Source: Cryptomeria japonica (taxonomy: Eukaryota > Streptophyta > Pinopsida > Cupressales > Cupressaceae). Taken from it: a stretch of 32,500 bases of DNA. How positions within the stretch are numbered: position 1 is the first letter of the stretch; every line of letters starts with the position of its first letter. Below are positions 29,627 to 32,500 of this stretch, one piece after another. Both the position numbers and the translations under genes were made by a program. The notes beneath the pieces were generated by a model, which saw only the letters and a program-made list of their open reading frames with translations, did not search any database and was not told where the DNA came from. Location of the stretch: contig NW_026729311.1 in NCBI RefSeq assembly GCF_030272615.1, positions 2,501 to 35,000 on the forward strand, in the 5' to 3' direction.

Positions 29627-32500
29627 AGCGCACCAATGATGCGCTCCATTCAAAAGTTTCCTGAAAAGGCAAAAAAAGTTGAGATTATAGAATTTCCCAC
29701 TTGAGAGATTGTAAAAAAAAAAAATTTAAAATGAAGGAAACGCGGGTGCCAAGGTGTGCGCAGCCCAGCCAAGGTGTGCGCACCAAGGCGCCCACCCTGG
29801 CGAAGGTGCACGCAAGGTGCGCACCCGAGGCAAACCGGACAATTAACCCAACTTTCGACTTCGCGCGCACCTTGGAGCGCACTTCGGAGCGCTCCTTGGT
29901 GCGCACCAATCTTGGGCACCTCGGAGTGCACCATGGCGCCCACCAAGGTGCGCACCCGGGGCAAACCGAGCTCCGACTTCGTGCGCACCTTGGAGCGCAC
30001 GAAAGGTGCGCACCATGGCGCCCACCAAGGTGCGCAGCCCAGCCAAGGCGTGCGCATCAAGGTGCGCACCCTGGCGAAGGTGCGCACCCGGGGCAAACCG
30101 AGCTCCGACTTCGTGCGCACCTTGGAGCGCACAAAAGGTGCGCAACCCAGCCAAGGTGTGCGCACCCCGGTCAAACCGAGCTCCGAATCGTGCGCACCAG
30201 AGGTGCACGCCATCGTGCGCACCTTGGAGCACACTTCGGAGCCCTCCTTGGTGCGCGCCGATGTTGCGCACCTCGGAGCGCACCCGGGGAAAACAATGCA
30301 ATTAACCCGACTTTCGACTTCGTGGGCACCTCGGAGCGCTCTCGGGTTCGCACCTCGGAGCACACCGAGGTGCGCACCTTTGATGCGCTGCCTTCACCAA
30401 TTTCCAGAAAAGGCAAGAAAACATTGAGAAGGTGTGCGCACCGAGGTGCCCACCCTGGCGAAGGTGCACGCGAGGTGCGCACCCGGGGCAAACCGGGCTC
30501 CGACTTCGTGCACGCCGCACCTTGGAGCACACTTCGGAGCGCTCCTTGGTGCGCACCAGGGCGCGCAACCCAGCCGAGGTGCCCACCCCGGCGAAGGTGC
30601 ACGCGAGGTGCGCACCCGGGGCAAACCGGGCTCCGACTTCGTGCACGCCATGGTGCCCACCGCGGCGAAGGTGCACGCGAGGTGCGCACCCGGGGCAAAC
30701 CGGGCTCCGACTTCGTGCACGCCGCACCTTGGAGCACACTTCGGAGCGCTCCTTGGTGCGCACCATGGTGCCCACCAGGGCGCGCAACCCCGCCGAAGGT
30801 GCACGCGAGGTGCGCACCCGGGGCAAACCGGGCTCCGACTTCGTGCACGCCGCACCTTGGAGCACACTTCGGAGCGCTCCTTGGTGCGCACCATGGTGCC
30901 CACCAGGGCGCGCAACCCCGCCGAAGGTGCACGCGAGGTGCGCACCCGGGGCAAACCGGGCTCCGACTTCGTGCACGCCATGGTGCGCACCGCGGCGAAG
31001 GTGCGCACCCGGGGCAAACCGGGCTCCGACTTCGTGCACGCCGCACCTTGGAGCACACTTCGGAGCGCTCCTTGGTGCGCACCAGGGCGCGCAACCCAGC
31101 CGAGGTGCCCACCCCGGCGAAGGTGCACGCGAGGTGCGTACCCGGGGCAAACCGGGCTCCGACTTCGTGCACGCCGCACCTTGGAGCACACTTCGGAGCG
31201 CTCCTTGGTGCGCACCATGGTGCCCACCAGGCCGCGCAACCCAGCCAAGGTGTGCGCACCAAGGTGCACGCGAGGTGCGCACCCGGGGCAAACCGGGGTC
31301 CGACTTCGTGCACGCCGCACCTTGGAGCACACATCGGGGCGCTCCCGGGTTCGCACCGGCGTTGCGCACCGTGGTGGGCACCTCGGAGCACACCAAGGTG
31401 GGCAGCGAGGTGCGCACCTTTGATGCGATGCCTTCACTAATTTCCATAAAAGGCAAAAAAAAAACGAGATTTTAAAATTTCCGTTTTGAAAGATAGTGAG
31501 AAAAAGGGAATGCTGGTGCCATCTTGAGCCCGCCCTGGTGCGCAGCCCAGCCAAGGTGTGCGCACCAAGGTGCCCACCCTGGCGAAGGTGCGCGCCCGGG
31601 CAATTAACCCAACTTCCAACTTCGCGCGCGCCAGGGTGGGAGCGCACCCAACAACCGGGCCTGGGAAGAGCCAATGCGAGAAACCCCACCAAACGCTCTG
31701 ACAAAAAAAGAGGGGGCGCTCCAGTAACCCCGCTTCGGAGCGCACCCTGGGCAAACCCAGCCAAGGTGCCCACCCCGGCCAAGGTGCAGGCGAGGTGCGC
31801 ACCCGGGGCAAACCGGGCTCCGACAACGTGCACGCCGCACCTTGGAGCACACTTCGTAGCGCTCCCGGGTGCGCACCTCAGAGCACACCAAGGTGGGCAG
31901 CGAGGTGCGCACCTTTGATGCGCTGCCTTCACTAATTTCCAGAAAAGGCAAAAAAAAAAGGAGATTTTAAAATTTCCGTTTTGAAAGATAGTGAAAAAAA
32001 CGGAACGCGCGTGCCATCTTGAGCCCGCCCTGGTGCGCAGCCCAGGTAAGGTGCCCACCCTGGCAAAGGTGCGCACCCGGGCAATTAACCCTACTTCCGA
32101 CTTCGTGCGCGCCAGGGTGGCAACCGGGCCTCGGAAGAGCCAATGCGAGAAACCCCACCAAACGCTCCGACAAAAAAAGAGGCGGCGCTCCAATAACCCC
32201 GCTTCGGAGCGCAGCCGGGGCAAACCCAGCCAAGGTGCCCACCCCGACGAAGGTGCACGCGAGGTGCGCACCCGGGGCAAACCGGGCTCCGACAACGTGC
32301 ACGCAGCACCTTGGAGCACACTTCGAAGCACTCCCGGGTGCCCACCGGCGTTGCGCACCGTGGTGGGCAGCGAGGTGCGCACCTTTGATGCGCTGCCTTC
32401 ACTAATTTCCAGAAAAAGGCAAACAAAAATGAGATTTTAAAATTTCCGTTTTGAAAGATAGTGAAAAAAAAGGAACGCGGGTGCCATCTTGAGCCCGCCC
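29627..32500. repeat. GTGCGCACC-rich domain, copy 3 (cut by window end)
   Basis: Counterpart of 13781-16654. The window ends shortly after the fifth AT-rich module. Confidence 0.95.

Larger units (their letters stand above)
27840..32500 (+). repeat. 5S macrosatellite, copy 3 (cut by window end)
   Basis: The first 4,661 bp of a third unit, colinear with copies 1 and 2 and still repeating at the last base. It shares most variants with copy 2 against copy 1, such as G at 29112 in the 5S gene and GGCAAACAAAAATGAG near 32420. The array therefore continues beyond the window by an unknown number of units. Confidence 0.98.

Overview
The window is non-protein-coding nuclear ribosomal spacer DNA from a land plant. 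The firm anchor is three copies of a plant 5S rRNA gene (13248, 21171 and 29094, all + strand), each ending in a T6 Pol III stop. The 5S sequence (CCGCAGTTAAGCGCGCTTGG, GGCCGGAGTAGTAC, GTCCCGGTGTTGCACCC) is of the gymnosperm/fern/bryophyte type, not the angiosperm type. The very long, GC-rich, nested-repeat spacer makes a gymnosperm the best guess. No 18S, 5.8S or 26S sequence is present.

Layout, left to right. 1-1255 is single-copy DNA with no gene seen. 1256-1880 holds decayed relics of the next repeat. 1881-6032 is a tandem array of a 188-bp unit, 22 copies. 6033-10620 is a promoter-like array: 13 copies of a box that reads TATATAGGGGAGGTG on the minus strand, the form of the plant Pol I core promoter. 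The boxes sit in three unit classes: about 440-490 bp, 311 bp and 157 bp. A 52-bp palindrome-rich satellite (8914-9547) interrupts the array. 10621-10800 is rich in dyads. 10801-12478 is a G-rich GGTGGGT minisatellite. From 11994 to the window end lies a 7,923-bp macrosatellite in 2.59 near-identical copies, each with one 5S gene.

Interpretation. The window is probably a 35S rDNA intergenic spacer read on the strand opposite to the 35S unit. 18S would lie beyond position 1, the leftmost box (start about 6392) would be the gene promoter or the last spacer promoter, and the 188-bp array would lie in a 5' external transcribed spacer of at least 6.4 kb. The 5S genes would point the opposite way. 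Linkage of 5S to 35S is known in bryophytes, some gymnosperms and some Asteraceae. The 35S part rests on the promoter motif and on layout, because no large rRNA gene is visible.

The most interesting signals are these: a stem-loop at the same place (+33 to +124) downstream of the three leftmost promoter boxes, with compensatory changes; a macrosatellite boundary falling on the centre of a perfect 24-bp palindrome; and a 2.35-kb tandem duplication nested inside the 7.9-kb unit. The many long open frames are by-products of stop-poor GC-rich repeats and are not annotated as genes.
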